From: Kribbella sp. CA-293567
GTDB taxonomy: Bacteria > Actinomycetota > Actinomycetes > Propionibacteriales > Kribbellaceae
Assembly: GCF_027627575.1 (NCBI RefSeq)
Contig: NZ_CP114065.1
Span: forward strand, 3,100,001-3,164,000
Direction: 5' to 3'
Length of the DNA: 64,000 nt
The notes below the pieces were generated by a model. That model was not told the DNA's origin and did no database searches. It saw only the letters and a list, made by a program, of their open reading frames with translations. The first letter of the stretch is position 1, and every line of letters starts with the position of its first letter. Below, in pieces: positions 35,276-45,292 of this stretch. The translations under genes were made by a program, and so were the position numbers.

Positions 35276-36375
35276 CGGGTGGTCCAGCCGGTCTGCGGGC
35301 CGTAGTCGCCGTGCAGTTGGCCGGCCTGGGTCAACTCCAGGACGAAGTCGTCCGCCAGTTGCAGGATGGTGCCGCGGCCCTCGAGGCCGAAGACGAGCGC
35401 TGCCGGGAGAGCGGTCTCTCCGTGCAGTGCTCCGAGGAGGTTGCCGCAGATCGATCCGGTGGAGTCGGAGTCGCCGGAGTGCGTGACCGCAAGCGCCAGT
35501 GCGTCGAGGAACTGGGCCGGCTCGGGATAGGCCAGAGCGCAGTACACGCCGATCGCGAGCGCTTCCTCGGCGATCCAGCCGCCGCCCAGCGACTCCACCG
35601 TGGCAGGTCCGGGGGTGCGGTCACCCGCTGCGAGTTCCCGCGCCTTCGCGAGCGCGGTACTGGTTTCCTCGTGGCCTGATTGGGTCGCGAGGACGGCCTG
35701 GGTCGCGTCCAGGGCGGTGTCCAGGTCGGCGCCCTGGTTGAGCTGGTTGACGATCGCGGCGAGGGCACCGGAGGCCAGCTTGCCGGTGACATGACCGTGG
35801 GTGTAGCCGGCTGCCTCAGCTGCCGACTTGAAGATCCAGTTGAGGTCGGAGGTGGGGAGCAGGCCGAAAGGGGCGACTCGCATCACGCCCCCGCAGCCCT
35901 TGGAGTCGTTGGCAGCCTGCGCGCCGAACTGGGCGATCCGGTCACCGCCTTTACGCGCCTCGGTCAGTGCGGACAGGCAGGTGTTGCCGGGAGCACGCCG
36001 TGCGTACAACCACTGCTCGGAGTGCAACCAGCCGTCACGCTCGCCACTGGGACCAGGCAGCAGTTGGGTGTCCAGCCAGCGATCGTAGGCGTGGTGCACG
36101 ACCGCGACCGTGAACCCGATTCCCCGGTCGGTGCGGACCCCGGCCCGGATCAGTCCTTCGACCGTGAACAACGTCATCTGGGTGTCGTCGGTGATCGTTC
36201 CGGCCGGCCATCCCGCGCCGCCGTCCACGAACTCCCGGACCCCGCCGGGGTGCGCGGCGACGATCGCCGCCGCGTCGGTGAACTCCACCGGTCCACCCAG
36301 CGCGTCCCCGATCGCCCCACCCAGCAGACACCCCCGGACCCGCGCCCGGTAAGCCTCGTCGTCGGCCCGTGTCAT
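35260..36375 (-). CDS. ADP-ribosylglycohydrolase family protein
   Basis: DraG-like hydrolase of 371 residues. The binuclear-metal ligands appear in GAIGDALGGPVEF, the TDDTQM motif and THSGDSDSTGSI near the C terminus. The family removes ADP-ribose from proteins or small molecules; some members reverse nitrogenase or toxin modification. No matching ADP-ribosyltransferase is seen nearby. It overlaps the convergent FAD oxidoreductase gene by 16 bp. GGGAGA precedes the ATG. Confidence 0.92.
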   Translation of the reverse strand: MTRADDEAYRARVRGCLLGGAIGDALGGPVEFTDAAAIVAAHPGGVREFVDGGAGWPAGTITDDTQMTLFTVEGLIRAGVRTDRGIGFTVAVVHHAYDRWLDTQLLPGPSGERDGWLHSEQWLYARRAPGNTCLSALTEARKGGDRIAQFGAQAANDSKGCGGVMRVAPFGLLPTSDLNWIFKSAAEAAGYTHGHVTGKLASGALAAIVNQLNQGADLDTALDATQAVLATQSGHEETSTALAKARELAAGDRTPGPATVESLGGGWIAEEALAIGVYCALAYPEPAQFLDALALAVTHSGDSDSTGSICGNLLGALHGETALPAALVFGLEGRGTILQLADDFVLELTQAGQLHGDYGPQTGWTTRYPGW

Positions 36376-36405
36376 CGGTGTCTCCCAGTTGTCATCGGTA
36401 ACGGT

Positions 36406-36423
36406 GGTAGCGCTAGCACTACC
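36406..36423. promoter_or_regulatory. palindromic operator-like site
   Basis: GGTAGCGCTAGCACTACC, an 18-bp near-palindrome with one mismatched pair, between the divergent ADP-ribosylglycohydrolase and small secreted peptide genes. The GGTAGCGCTA core resembles actinobacterial LacI-type operators, but no LacI gene is in the window. Confidence 0.35.
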
Positions 36424-36508
36424 TCAAGACGGGACCCAAGGCCAGTTCGTTCCACTCGGCCGGCGAATAGCGTCGTACTCACCGAGCAACGAACTCCGGG
36501 AGGACACG

Positions 36509-36715
36509 ATGACCACCAAGCTGCGCCGCACCGTCGCCAGGGCGGCCGGCACGGGCCTGGCCATCCTCGTACTGGGCGGTGCCGCGGCCGGCGGCGCCAG
36601 TGCCGCCCTGCCGCAGAACCAGAGCAGCTGCGCCGCGAACCCGGTGGCCCGCGCCCTCGATGTCGCGCTCTCCGTCCGCAGCGCGCTGGATCCGGACCGC
36701 GCCACCACCTGCTGA
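36509..36715 (+). CDS. small secreted peptide of unknown function
   Basis: Protein of 68 residues. A basic N terminus (TTKLRRTVARAAG) and a hydrophobic Gly/Ala/Leu core form a Sec signal peptide with a likely cut after GGASA. The mature part is about 36 residues with exactly two Cys, one near the start (NQSSCAANP) and one at the very end (DRATTC), able to form a disulfide. A GGGAGG site at 36498-36503 sets the ATG at 36509. It is not a recognised family. It ends 60 bp before aroC and could be co-transcribed with it. Confidence 0.6.
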   Translation: MTTKLRRTVARAAGTGLAILVLGGAAAGGASAALPQNQSSCAANPVARALDVALSVRSALDPDRATTC

Positions 36716-36775
36716 CCGCCGACGGATGGCGAGACTGCCGCCGGGGCGGCCCGGTCGGCATGGGAGGATTGCGGC

Positions 36776-37977
36776 ATGCTGCGCTGGCTCACCGCCGGCG
36801 AGTCGCACGGACAAGCGCTCGTCGCCGTACTCGAAGGTCTTCCCGCAGGCGTCCAGGTCACCACGGATCACGTGGCCGACGCCTTGGCTCGTCGTCGTCT
36901 CGGTTACGGCCGTGGCGCCCGGATGAAGTTCGAACGGGACGAGGTGACGTTCCTGGGCGGGTTCCGGCACGGGCTCTCACTGGGCAGTCCCGCGGCGATC
37001 CAAGTCGGCAACACGGAGTGGCCGAAGTGGGAGCAGGTGATGTCCGCGGACCCGGTCGATCCCGAGGTGCTGGCCGACCTGGCCCGCAACGCGCCGCTGA
37101 CCCGCCCGCGGCCCGGCCACGCCGACCTCGCGGGGATGCAGAAGTACGGCTTCGACGAGGCCCGCCCGGTGCTGGAGCGGGCGAGCGCGCGCGAGACGGC
37201 GGCCCGGGTGGCCCTCGGTGAGGTCGCGGCCAGGTTCCTGCGGCAGGCGTACGGCGTGACGATCGTCAGCCATGTCGTCGAGCTCGGCACGGTCAAGGCG
37301 CCGTACGGCGTGATCCCGTCGATCGACGACCTGGCCCGGCTGGACGCGGACCCGGTCCGCTGCCTGGACGCGGACGCGAGCAAGCAGATGGTGGCCGAGA
37401 TCGACCAGGCGCAGAAGGCCGGTGACACTCTCGGCGGCGTCGTCGAGGTGATCGTCGACGGCCTGCCGCCGGGTCTCGGCAGTTACGTGCACTGGGACCG
37501 CCGGCTGGACTCCAAGCTGGCCGGCGCGCTGATGGGCATCCAGGCGATCAAGGGCGTCGAGCTCGGCGACGGCTTCGAGCTGGCCCGTACGCCGGGCTCG
37601 AAGGCGCACGACGAGATCGTCGCCGACAACGGTGAGGTCCGCCGGACCAGCGGCCGCTCCGGTGGAACCGAAGGTGGTATGAGCACGGGGGAGACGTTGC
37701 GCGTGCGCGCGGCGATGAAGCCGATCGCGACCGTGCCGCGGGCGTTGCGCACGATCGACACCGTCACCGGTGAGGCGGCGGCCGCCCACCACCAGCGGTC
37801 CGACGTCTGCGCCGTACCGGCCGCGGGCATCGTCGCCGAGGCGATGGTCGCGCTGGTGCTGGCCGACGTGTCGATCGAGAAGTTCGGTGGCGACTCGGTC
37901 GCCGAGACGTCGCGCAACCACAAGTCCTATCTGGCGAGCCTGCCGGCCACGATCACCCCGCGCGAGTGGAGCGCCGA

Positions 37978-37981
<4 letters not shown>
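36776..37981 (+). CDS. aroC: chorismate synthase
   Basis: FMN-dependent final step of the shikimate pathway, 401 residues. Signatures: [11 protein letters not shown] at the N terminus, [36 protein letters not shown] and the C-terminal [23 protein letters not shown] lies 8 bases before the ATG. Its stop overlaps aroK by 4 bp, making aroC-aroK-aroB a tightly coupled unit. Confidence 0.97.
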
Positions 37982-39662
<1,681 letters not shown>

Positions 39663-39722
39663 GGTAGCAGTCGCTCCTCGTCTCGACGAGTCTTGCCGAA
39701 CTGCCGCCCGGGAGTGCCGAAG

Positions 39723-41738
39723 TCAGGCCTCGCTTCCCCTCAGCTGGGGCGGCAGGGGGCGGGAGTGCAGGACGTCGAGGCGCGACACCGCTCGGGTCAG
39801 GACGACATAGAGGCGGTTCAGTCCTCGGGGTTCGGCGTCGATGATCGCGGCGGGCTCGATCACGATCACGTGGTCGTACTCCAGGCCTTTGGCCAGGGAC
39901 GCGGGTACGACGGCGACCCGGCCGTCGCCCTCGGCCTCGATGGTGTCGATGCCGTCGAGTCGGAGGGCATCGCGGAGCTGGTCGATCGCGTCGTCGGTGG
40001 CGATCACGCCGATCGAGCCGTCCTCCTTCAGGGCCGCTCGGACGGCGTCGGTACAGGCGGTGGTGAGGTTGTCGCTGTGCTGGACGGTGAGGCGGCCGTC
40101 GGCGCGGAACGACCTGGCGGGCGGTACGTCGACGCCGAGTCCTTCGAACAACCTGTTCGCGAACTCGACCACCACAGCGGGAACGCGGTACCCGGTGGTC
40201 AGGGCGATCACGGTGCTGTCCGGTTTGCCGAGGTGGGTGAGTTGCTGCGGCCAGTCGCGGGCGGCCCACGGTGTCGTCCCTTGGGCGAGGTCGCCGAGGA
40301 CGGTGATCGAGCCGTGCTCGCTGCGCCGGGCGATCGCGCGGCACTGCATGGGGGAGAGGTCCTGGGCCTCGTCGATGATCACGTGCCCGTAGGAGGGGCC
40401 GCGCTCCAGTAGCGCTCTCGCTTCGTCCAGCAGGACCGCATCGGCCGCGGTCCACTGAGCGCTTTTCGCTTTGCGTGGACGCTTCCAGGCGATCGCTGCC
40501 TGTTCCTCACCAGAGAGCAGGTCCCCGGCAGCCGCGGCGAGCATCGCGTGATCGCTGAGTAGGTCGGCCAGCAGATCCTCTGCCCTGACCGCCGGCCAGA
40601 CCGCGTCGACGGCGGGCATCACTGCACGATTCATCTTGCGCAGCCAGCTGCCGTTGCAGTTCTGTCCGCGGGCCTCGGCCTGACGCTGCAACACGGCGAC
40701 GAGCCGCGAGATCACCCGGTCCCGACCCAGGTTGTACGTCGCTGCCTCCTGCCGGGCGTCGTCGACCAGCTGCTCGAACTCGGGCTGGTTCACCCGCCAC
40801 CGATAGGAGCTGTCCGGTACGACGACAGCCTCGGCCGGTGGACGGAGGCGGTGGTAGAGCGCTGCCCGGAGAACCTCGGCCATCCGCGGATCCTGTTTCA
40901 CCCGCGCGGCGGCCAGTTCGTCGGTAGCGCGGACCGGGTGCTGCTTGCCGGTCAGCAGTTCCTCGATCGTGGTCTGCTCGACGTCCACCTCGCCGAGCGT
41001 CGGCAGCACCGCAGAGATGTAGTGCAGAAAGGCCCGGTTCGGACCGAGTACCAGTACGCCGTTGCGCTGCAACCGGGCGCGGTGCACGTACAACAGATAC
41101 GCCGCCCGATGCAGTCCGACCGCGGTCTTTCCCGTCCCCGGAGCCCCTTGCACACAGAGCGATTCGGCCAGTTCCGCCCTGACCAGCACGTCCTGCTCCG
41201 GCTGGATCGTCGCCACGATGTCCCGCATCGGTCCGGTTCGGGGCCGCTCGATCTCCGCTCGCAGGATGCCTCCGAGAGCTGTACCGGCGAGATCGGCCTG
41301 GTCCAGGTGCTCGTCCTCGTACCCGGTCAGCGTGTCCTCGGACCAGCCGAAGCGGCGCCGGGTGCTGACACCGAAGCGGTTCGCCGGACTCGCGCGGTAG
41401 AACGAGGTGGAGACGGGGGCTCGCCAGTCGATCACCAGCGGCGGCCGGCCGATCGCGTCGGAGATGTGCCGCCGGCCCAGATAGTACGTCTGGTGGCGGT
41501 GCTCGCCGGCGCTCTCGTCGGTGCCGTAGCCGATCAGCCCGAAGAACGGCGGCCCCGCCCCCTCGTCTCCGAGCTCCCGCGCCAGGCTCTTCAGGTAGTA
41601 CCCGAGTCGCTCGGCCGTGTACCGATCTCCCCAGGTCACTTGGCCGACCACCACGTTCTCCCGCGCCCCGGCGATCATCGCCTGTAGCGCCACCCGGCAG
41701 CGCTCGGCGTACTTCCGCTCCTCGTCGAGTCCGCGCAT
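39723..41738 (-). CDS. HelD-like superfamily 1 helicase/ATPase
   Basis: Protein of 671 residues related to UvrD/HelD ATPases that remove RNA polymerase from stalled or inhibited complexes; the Streptomyces homologue HelR gives rifamycin tolerance. Motif I is CVQGAPGTGKTAVGLHRAAYLL (about residue 195), motif II VIIDEAQDLSPMQ (about 450), and late motifs VVPASLAKGLEYDHVIV and NRLYVVLTRAVSRLDVL. A charged N-terminal arm with YYLGRRHISD precedes the ATPase, as in HelD. AAGGAG lies 7 bases before the ATG. It is divergent from a TetR gene that may control it. It separates aroB from aroQ. Confidence 0.85.
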   Translation of the reverse strand: MRGLDEERKYAERCRVALQAMIAGARENVVVGQVTWGDRYTAERLGYYLKSLARELGDEGAGPPFFGLIGYGTDESAGEHRHQTYYLGRRHISDAIGRPPLVIDWRAPVSTSFYRASPANRFGVSTRRRFGWSEDTLTGYEDEHLDQADLAGTALGGILRAEIERPRTGPMRDIVATIQPEQDVLVRAELAESLCVQGAPGTGKTAVGLHRAAYLLYVHRARLQRNGVLVLGPNRAFLHYISAVLPTLGEVDVEQTTIEELLTGKQHPVRATDELAAARVKQDPRMAEVLRAALYHRLRPPAEAVVVPDSSYRWRVNQPEFEQLVDDARQEAATYNLGRDRVISRLVAVLQRQAEARGQNCNGSWLRKMNRAVMPAVDAVWPAVRAEDLLADLLSDHAMLAAAAGDLLSGEEQAAIAWKRPRKAKSAQWTAADAVLLDEARALLERGPSYGHVIIDEAQDLSPMQCRAIARRSEHGSITVLGDLAQGTTPWAARDWPQQLTHLGKPDSTVIALTTGYRVPAVVVEFANRLFEGLGVDVPPARSFRADGRLTVQHSDNLTTACTDAVRAALKEDGSIGVIATDDAIDQLRDALRLDGIDTIEAEGDGRVAVVPASLAKGLEYDHVIVIEPAAIIDAEPRGLNRLYVVLTRAVSRLDVLHSRPLPPQLRGSEA

Positions 41739-41757
41739 CCGTTGCTCCTTGAAAAGC

Positions 41758-41788
41758 TTGACTCGGTTAACTGATTGACCAGGTTAAC
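41758..41788. promoter_or_regulatory. direct-repeat operator in the helD-like/tetR intergenic region
   Basis: TTGACTCGGTTAAC (41758-41771) and TTGACCAGGTTAAC (41775-41788), 17 bp apart start to start, each containing the palindrome GTTAAC. TATGGT (41795-41800) sits 6 bases before the TetR ATG, a leaderless -10. TetR binding here could regulate both genes. Confidence 0.5.
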
Positions 41789-41806
41789 ATTTGCTATGGT
41801 CAGGGC

Positions 41807-42595
41807 ATGACCGGACTGCGGGACCGTAAGAAACAGCAGACGCACGAGGCGCTTTCCCAGGCGGCGATCGAGCTGTTCCTCAAGCGTGGCTTCGACCAGG
41901 TGTCGGTAGCGGACATCGCGGCCGCCGCGGACGTCTCCAAGCCGACCCTGTTCAAGTACTTCGCCACCAAGCAGGACCTCGCGCTGCACCGGATCGCCGA
42001 CCACGCCGGCGAGGCCGCCCGAGTCGTCACCGCCGCCCGAGCCGCAGCCGGCGGCGCCGGGTCTGGGACGGGCGCTCGCTCCGGCGCCGGGTCCGCGACT
42101 GGTGCTCGCGCCGGGGTCGCAGTCGGCGCCAGATCCGCAGCCGGCGCCGGGTCCGCGACGGACGCACGCGCCAGGGTCGCAGTTGGCGCCAGATCCGAAG
42201 TTGGCGCTCGCGCCGGGTCTGCTTCGTCGGTTGATCCGGTGGAGGTTCTGCGCGACCACTTCGTCGACGGACTCAAGCGCCGGGACCCGGTCACCGGCCT
42301 CAACGACGATCCGGAGGTGCTCGCCTTCCATCGCCTGATCTTCGAGACTCCGGCGCTGGCGACCCGGCGGCACCAGTTCGTTGCGGCGGATCAGGCGGCA
42401 CTCGCGGCGGTGCTGACCGACCAGCTGGGCAGCGTCCTGGCCGCCGAGCTGGCTGCCGCGGACCTGATCTCCACCCAGCACGTTCTGGCCCGCCGCAACT
42501 GGACGGTCCTCAACTCCGGAATCGCCGCCGATACGCAGTACCGGACCGCGCTCGCCGAGGCCAAGCAGGCATATCAGCGGCTGCTCCGCCGCTGA
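41807..42595 (+). CDS. TetR-family regulator with low-complexity linker
   Basis: Regulator of 262 residues. The N-terminal helix-turn-helix reads SVADIAAAADVSKPTLFKYF. An Ala/Gly/Arg/Ser-rich stretch of about 60 residues (GGAGSGTGARSGAGSATGAR and similar) is then inserted before the ligand-binding domain (VDPVEVLRDHFVDGLKRRD onward). The insert is encoded by the 60-bp repeat at 42081-42200 and a decayed third copy. Without it the protein would have the usual length of about 200. The ligand is unknown; the divergent HelD-like gene is the likely target. Confidence 0.85.
   Translation: MTGLRDRKKQQTHEALSQAAIELFLKRGFDQVSVADIAAAADVSKPTLFKYFATKQDLALHRIADHAGEAARVVTAARAAAGGAGSGTGARSGAGSATGARAGVAVGARSAAGAGSATDARARVAVGARSEVGARAGSASSVDPVEVLRDHFVDGLKRRDPVTGLNDDPEVLAFHRLIFETPALATRRHQFVAADQAALAAVLTDQLGSVLAAELAAADLISTQHVLARRNWTVLNSGIAADTQYRTALAEAKQAYQRLLRR
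42081..42200 (+). repeat. 60-bp tandem duplication inside the TetR gene
   Basis: Units 42081-42140 and 42141-42200 match at most positions (both begin CCGGCGCCGGGTCCGCGAC and both carry GTCGCAGT(C/T)GGCGCCAGATCCG). A more diverged copy lies upstream from about 42047. Each unit encodes 20 Ala/Gly/Arg/Val-rich residues in frame. Confidence 0.85.
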
Positions 42596-42630
42596 AGCGA
42601 TCCGCCGCCCGGTGGCACTAGGGTGGAGTG

Positions 42631-43077
42631 GTGACTGATGCTGGTGGGCGACGTGTGCTGGTGCTGAACGGGCCGAATCTCGGCCGCCTCGGATCCCGGG
42701 AGCCGGACGTGTACGGAGCGACCACGTTCGCGGACCTGGTCGCCGACTGCGAGCAGACCGGTGCCGAGCTGGGGCTCGAGGTCGAGGTCCGGCAGACCGA
42801 CGACGAGGCCGAACTGGTCGGCTGGCTGCACGAGGCCGCCGACGCGAAGACCCCGGTCGTCCTCAACCCGGCCGCCTTCACCCACTACTCGTACGCGCTT
42901 CGCGACGCCTGCGCGCAGCGCACCGCCCCGCTGATCGAGATCCACATCAGCAACCCGGCCGCCCGCGAGGAGTTTCGGCACACCAGCGTCGTCGCGGCCG
43001 TCGCCACCGGCACGATCGCCGGCTTCGGCCTCGACTCCTACCGGCTGGCTCTGCGCGCGATCACCACCCTGCCCTGA
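42631..43077 (+). CDS. aroQ: type II 3-dehydroquinate dehydratase
   Basis: Third shikimate enzyme, 148 residues, dodecameric type II class. [20 protein letters not shown] carries the active-site Arg loop and Tyr; [15 protein letters not shown] and [17 protein letters not shown] are the other substrate-binding blocks. A TAGGGT -10 (42619-42624) exactly 6 bases before the GTG at 42631 suggests leaderless transcription and decides the start against the GTG at 42628. It is cut off from aroC-aroK-aroB by the helD-like/tetR pair and therefore has its own promoter. Confidence 0.95.
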   Translation: MTDAGGRRVLVLNGPNLGRLGSREPDVYGATTFADLVADCEQTGAELGLEVEVRQTDDEAELVGWLHEAADAKTPVVLNPAAFTHYSYALRDACAQRTAPLIEIHISNPAAREEFRHTSVVAAVATGTIAGFGLDSYRLALRAITTLP

Positions 43078-43080
43078 CCG

Positions 43081-43809
43081 TCAGGAGCCGACGGTGAAGC
43101 GGACGCCGCGGTGGAGTGGTTTTTCTGCTTCGTCGATGAGCGCCACCGCGAAGTCCTCCATCGACAGGTACGACGTCCCGCCGGGTGCCACCAGCAATTC
43201 GTCGCGCCCGACGCGGTAGTTCCCGGTTCGCGTTCCCGGCTCGAGCACCGCCGGCGGACTCAGGTAGGTCCAGTCGACCCCGCTGCTCCCGCGCACCACC
43301 TCCAACTGCTCGTTGCAGGCCAGCGCAATCGGTAGCAGTTCCACCGGGAACCCGGCTTGCTCGACAACGGTCGTGCCCGGATTGCCCGGCAAGGTCAAAC
43401 TCGCCGCGCCGCCCACCATCAGCAGCCGGACACCGCTCCCTGCCAACCCGGCCGTCAACCCCTTGGCGGCAATCGCCAACTCACCCTCCTGCCCCACAAC
43501 GGGTCGGGTCGCAGCGATCACCACATCCTGTCCCCGGCTCAGCCGTGCAACCTCAGCCGGATCAGACGCGTCACCTCGCTGAACCCGCATCCCGCCGCCG
43601 CTCGACACGTCGGTCTCATCCGCACCGGACGCGAGCGCCCGCTGACCTCCGCCATTTTTCGTCACCTCGGTTTCGGTCATCCCGGCGACCAGCGCCCTCA
43701 GTCGCTGCTCATTCCGCCCGACCGCCGTCACTTTGTGGCCTCTGGCAACAGCTTCGGCTACCACGCGACTGCCGACGGCGCCGGTGGCTCCGAAGATGGT
43801 GATGCGCAT
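43081..43809 (-). CDS. NAD(P)-binding oxidoreductase (atypical SDR)
   Basis: Protein of 242 residues with a Rossmann fold starting MRITIFGATGAVGSRVVAEA, typical of NmrA/YwnB-like atypical short-chain dehydrogenases that lack the Tyr-Lys catalytic pair. Later blocks: DVVIAATRPVV, LLMVGGAASLTLPG, VDWTYLSPPAVLEPG. About 25 extra residues rich in Thr, Gly and Ser (EVTKNGGGQRALASGADETD) interrupt the fold after the second strand. It sits 4 bp behind the EamA gene and shares its transcript. The reaction is unknown. Confidence 0.82.
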   Translation of the reverse strand: MRITIFGATGAVGSRVVAEAVARGHKVTAVGRNEQRLRALVAGMTETEVTKNGGGQRALASGADETDVSSGGGMRVQRGDASDPAEVARLSRGQDVVIAATRPVVGQEGELAIAAKGLTAGLAGSGVRLLMVGGAASLTLPGNPGTTVVEQAGFPVELLPIALACNEQLEVVRGSSGVDWTYLSPPAVLEPGTRTGNYRVGRDELLVAPGGTSYLSMEDFAVALIDEAEKPLHRGVRFTVGS

Positions 43810-43813
43810 GAAC

Positions 43814-44719
43814 TCAAACCCTTTCGGTGACAGGAACAGGTGGAATGCTGGGTGTTCTCGTGCTGGGCTTCTTCTTCAACTGAGCAGTGACCAACGCAGC
43901 CAGGACAATCAACCCACCCACCAACTGCAGTGCGGTGAGCTGCTGGTTGAGCACCAGCCAGCCGAGTGCGGTAGCCACCACCGGGCTGAGAAGACCGAGG
44001 AAGGTGACATCGGTGGGCGAAAGCGCACGCAGGCCACGGAACCAGAGCGCGTACGCGACAGCTGATCCGAAGATCGTCAGGTAGCTGTAGCCCGCGAGAT
44101 TGGCGAGAGTGAGCGACGACGGCAGCGACCCTTCGACGATCCACGCAACAGGCAGGAGCAGCAGCCCACCCGTGACCAGTTGCCAGCCGGTTGTGGCGAG
44201 CAGGGGAGCGGGGGAGGCCCACCGCTTGCTGAGTACTACGCCGGTGGCCATCACCACAGCACCGCCCAGCGCGGCGACGACACCCCAGGCGTCCAGCCGC
44301 GCGTCAGCACGTAGTACGAGGAGACTCACGCCGGCTACTCCTGCCGAGGCGGTCAGCACGGTTCGGGTGGTCAGCCGCTCGCCGAGCAAGCCAGTCGACA
44401 GCAGGGCAACCAGGAGAGGTTGCAGCGCCCCGACAGTCGCCGCGACTCCGCCCGGCAGCCGGTAGGCGCCGATGAAGAGCAAGGCGTTGAACGCCCCGAT
44501 GTTGAGGGCTCCGAGGACGAAGGCGCGCCACCACCAGACACCTTGTGGCAAGCGCCGGGTGAGCGCGACCAGGAGCAGTCCCGCAGGCAGTGCGCGGATG
44601 AAGGCGGCGAGAAGCGGACGCTGCGGCGGCAGCAGTTCCGTTGTGACCAGGTAAGTGGTTCCCCACAGTGCCGGCGCGATCGCCGTGGTGAGGATCAAGG
44701 CAGCTCGATTGCTTAGCAC
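43814..44719 (-). CDS. EamA/DMT-family transporter
   Basis: Ten-helix drug/metabolite exporter of 301 residues with two EamA repeats. The first contains APALWGTTYLVTTELLPP; the second includes GSAVAYALWFRGLRAL and FLGLLSPVVATALGWLVLNQ, which are family signatures. The substrate is unknown. The GTG at 44719 is preferred over a TTG at 44737 because a -35/-10 pair with 17-base spacing ends exactly 6 bases before it, implying a leaderless transcript that would exclude the upstream codon. It is divergent from a MarR repressor that probably controls it. Confidence 0.85.
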   Translation of the reverse strand: MLSNRAALILTTAIAPALWGTTYLVTTELLPPQRPLLAAFIRALPAGLLLVALTRRLPQGVWWWRAFVLGALNIGAFNALLFIGAYRLPGGVAATVGALQPLLVALLSTGLLGERLTTRTVLTASAGVAGVSLLVLRADARLDAWGVVAALGGAVVMATGVVLSKRWASPAPLLATTGWQLVTGGLLLLPVAWIVEGSLPSSLTLANLAGYSYLTIFGSAVAYALWFRGLRALSPTDVTFLGLLSPVVATALGWLVLNQQLTALQLVGGLIVLAALVTAQLKKKPSTRTPSIPPVPVTERV

Positions 44720-44754
44720 TAAGCTAAAGTATCTCAATACTAAGCTACTTTCAA
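44711..44754 (-). promoter_or_regulatory. EamA promoter with overlapping MarR-type operator
   Basis: On the minus strand, TTGAAA (44749-44754), 17 bases, TACTTT (44726-44731), 6 bases, GTG (44719). The palindrome GCTTAG-CA-CTAAGC (44711-44724) covers the start site. CTAAGC recurs near 44740 and once more near 44770 on the MarR side, giving several sites for one repressor dimer family. Confidence 0.65.
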
Positions 44755-44794
44755 GACTTTATCTCACCGCTAAGCGATCCAGTAGGCTGGCCAC

Positions 44795-45292
44795 ATGGCG
44801 GATCATGTCGACCTGGTGCTCGGGCAGTGGCGCGAGCGGCGCCCCGACCTGGACGCCTCCCCGATGGCCGTCCTCGGCCGGCTCAAGCGGCTCGGCGTGG
44901 TGGTCGACAACGAACTGCGCCGCAACTTCGCCCGCCACGAGCTCGACCGCGCCTCGTTCGACGTACTGGCGACGCTGCGGCGCAGCAACGCCGAGCACAG
45001 CCTGACTCCGGCCGGCCTGATGCGCTCCTCGATGGTCACCTCCGGCGCGATCACCCAACGGCTCGACAAGCTGGAAGCGCGTGGCCTGGTCGAGCGCAGT
45101 CCCAGCGAAACGGACGGTCGCGGTGTCCTGGTCTCCCTGACGCCCGCCGGCCTGGAGCTGATCGACAAGGTCCTGCCGACCCATATCGACACCGAGAACC
45201 AGTTGCTGGCCGCCCTGTCCAGCGCCGAGCGCGACGCTCTGGCCGGAACTCTGCGCAAACTGCTCGAGTCCCTCGGCGACAAGACGGACTGA
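44795..45292 (+). CDS. MarR-family transcriptional regulator
   Basis: Winged-helix repressor of 165 residues. The recognition region reads SSMVTSGAITQRLDKLEARGLVERS, and the wing SETDGRGVLVSLTPAG is typical of MarR. It usually responds to phenolic or drug-like ligands and represses a divergent exporter, which matches the EamA gene here. TAGGCT (44783-44788) 6 bases before the ATG and no ribosome site suggest a leaderless mRNA. It overlaps the methyltransferase gene by one base (TGATG). Confidence 0.9.
   Translation: MADHVDLVLGQWRERRPDLDASPMAVLGRLKRLGVVVDNELRRNFARHELDRASFDVLATLRRSNAEHSLTPAGLMRSSMVTSGAITQRLDKLEARGLVERSPSETDGRGVLVSLTPAGLELIDKVLPTHIDTENQLLAALSSAERDALAGTLRKLLESLGDKTD

Noticed and set aside
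44720-44737. TTG start at 44737 for the EamA transporter
   Set aside because: The -35/-10 promoter places the transcript start at or beside the GTG at 44719, inside the longer frame, and no ribosome site precedes the TTG.
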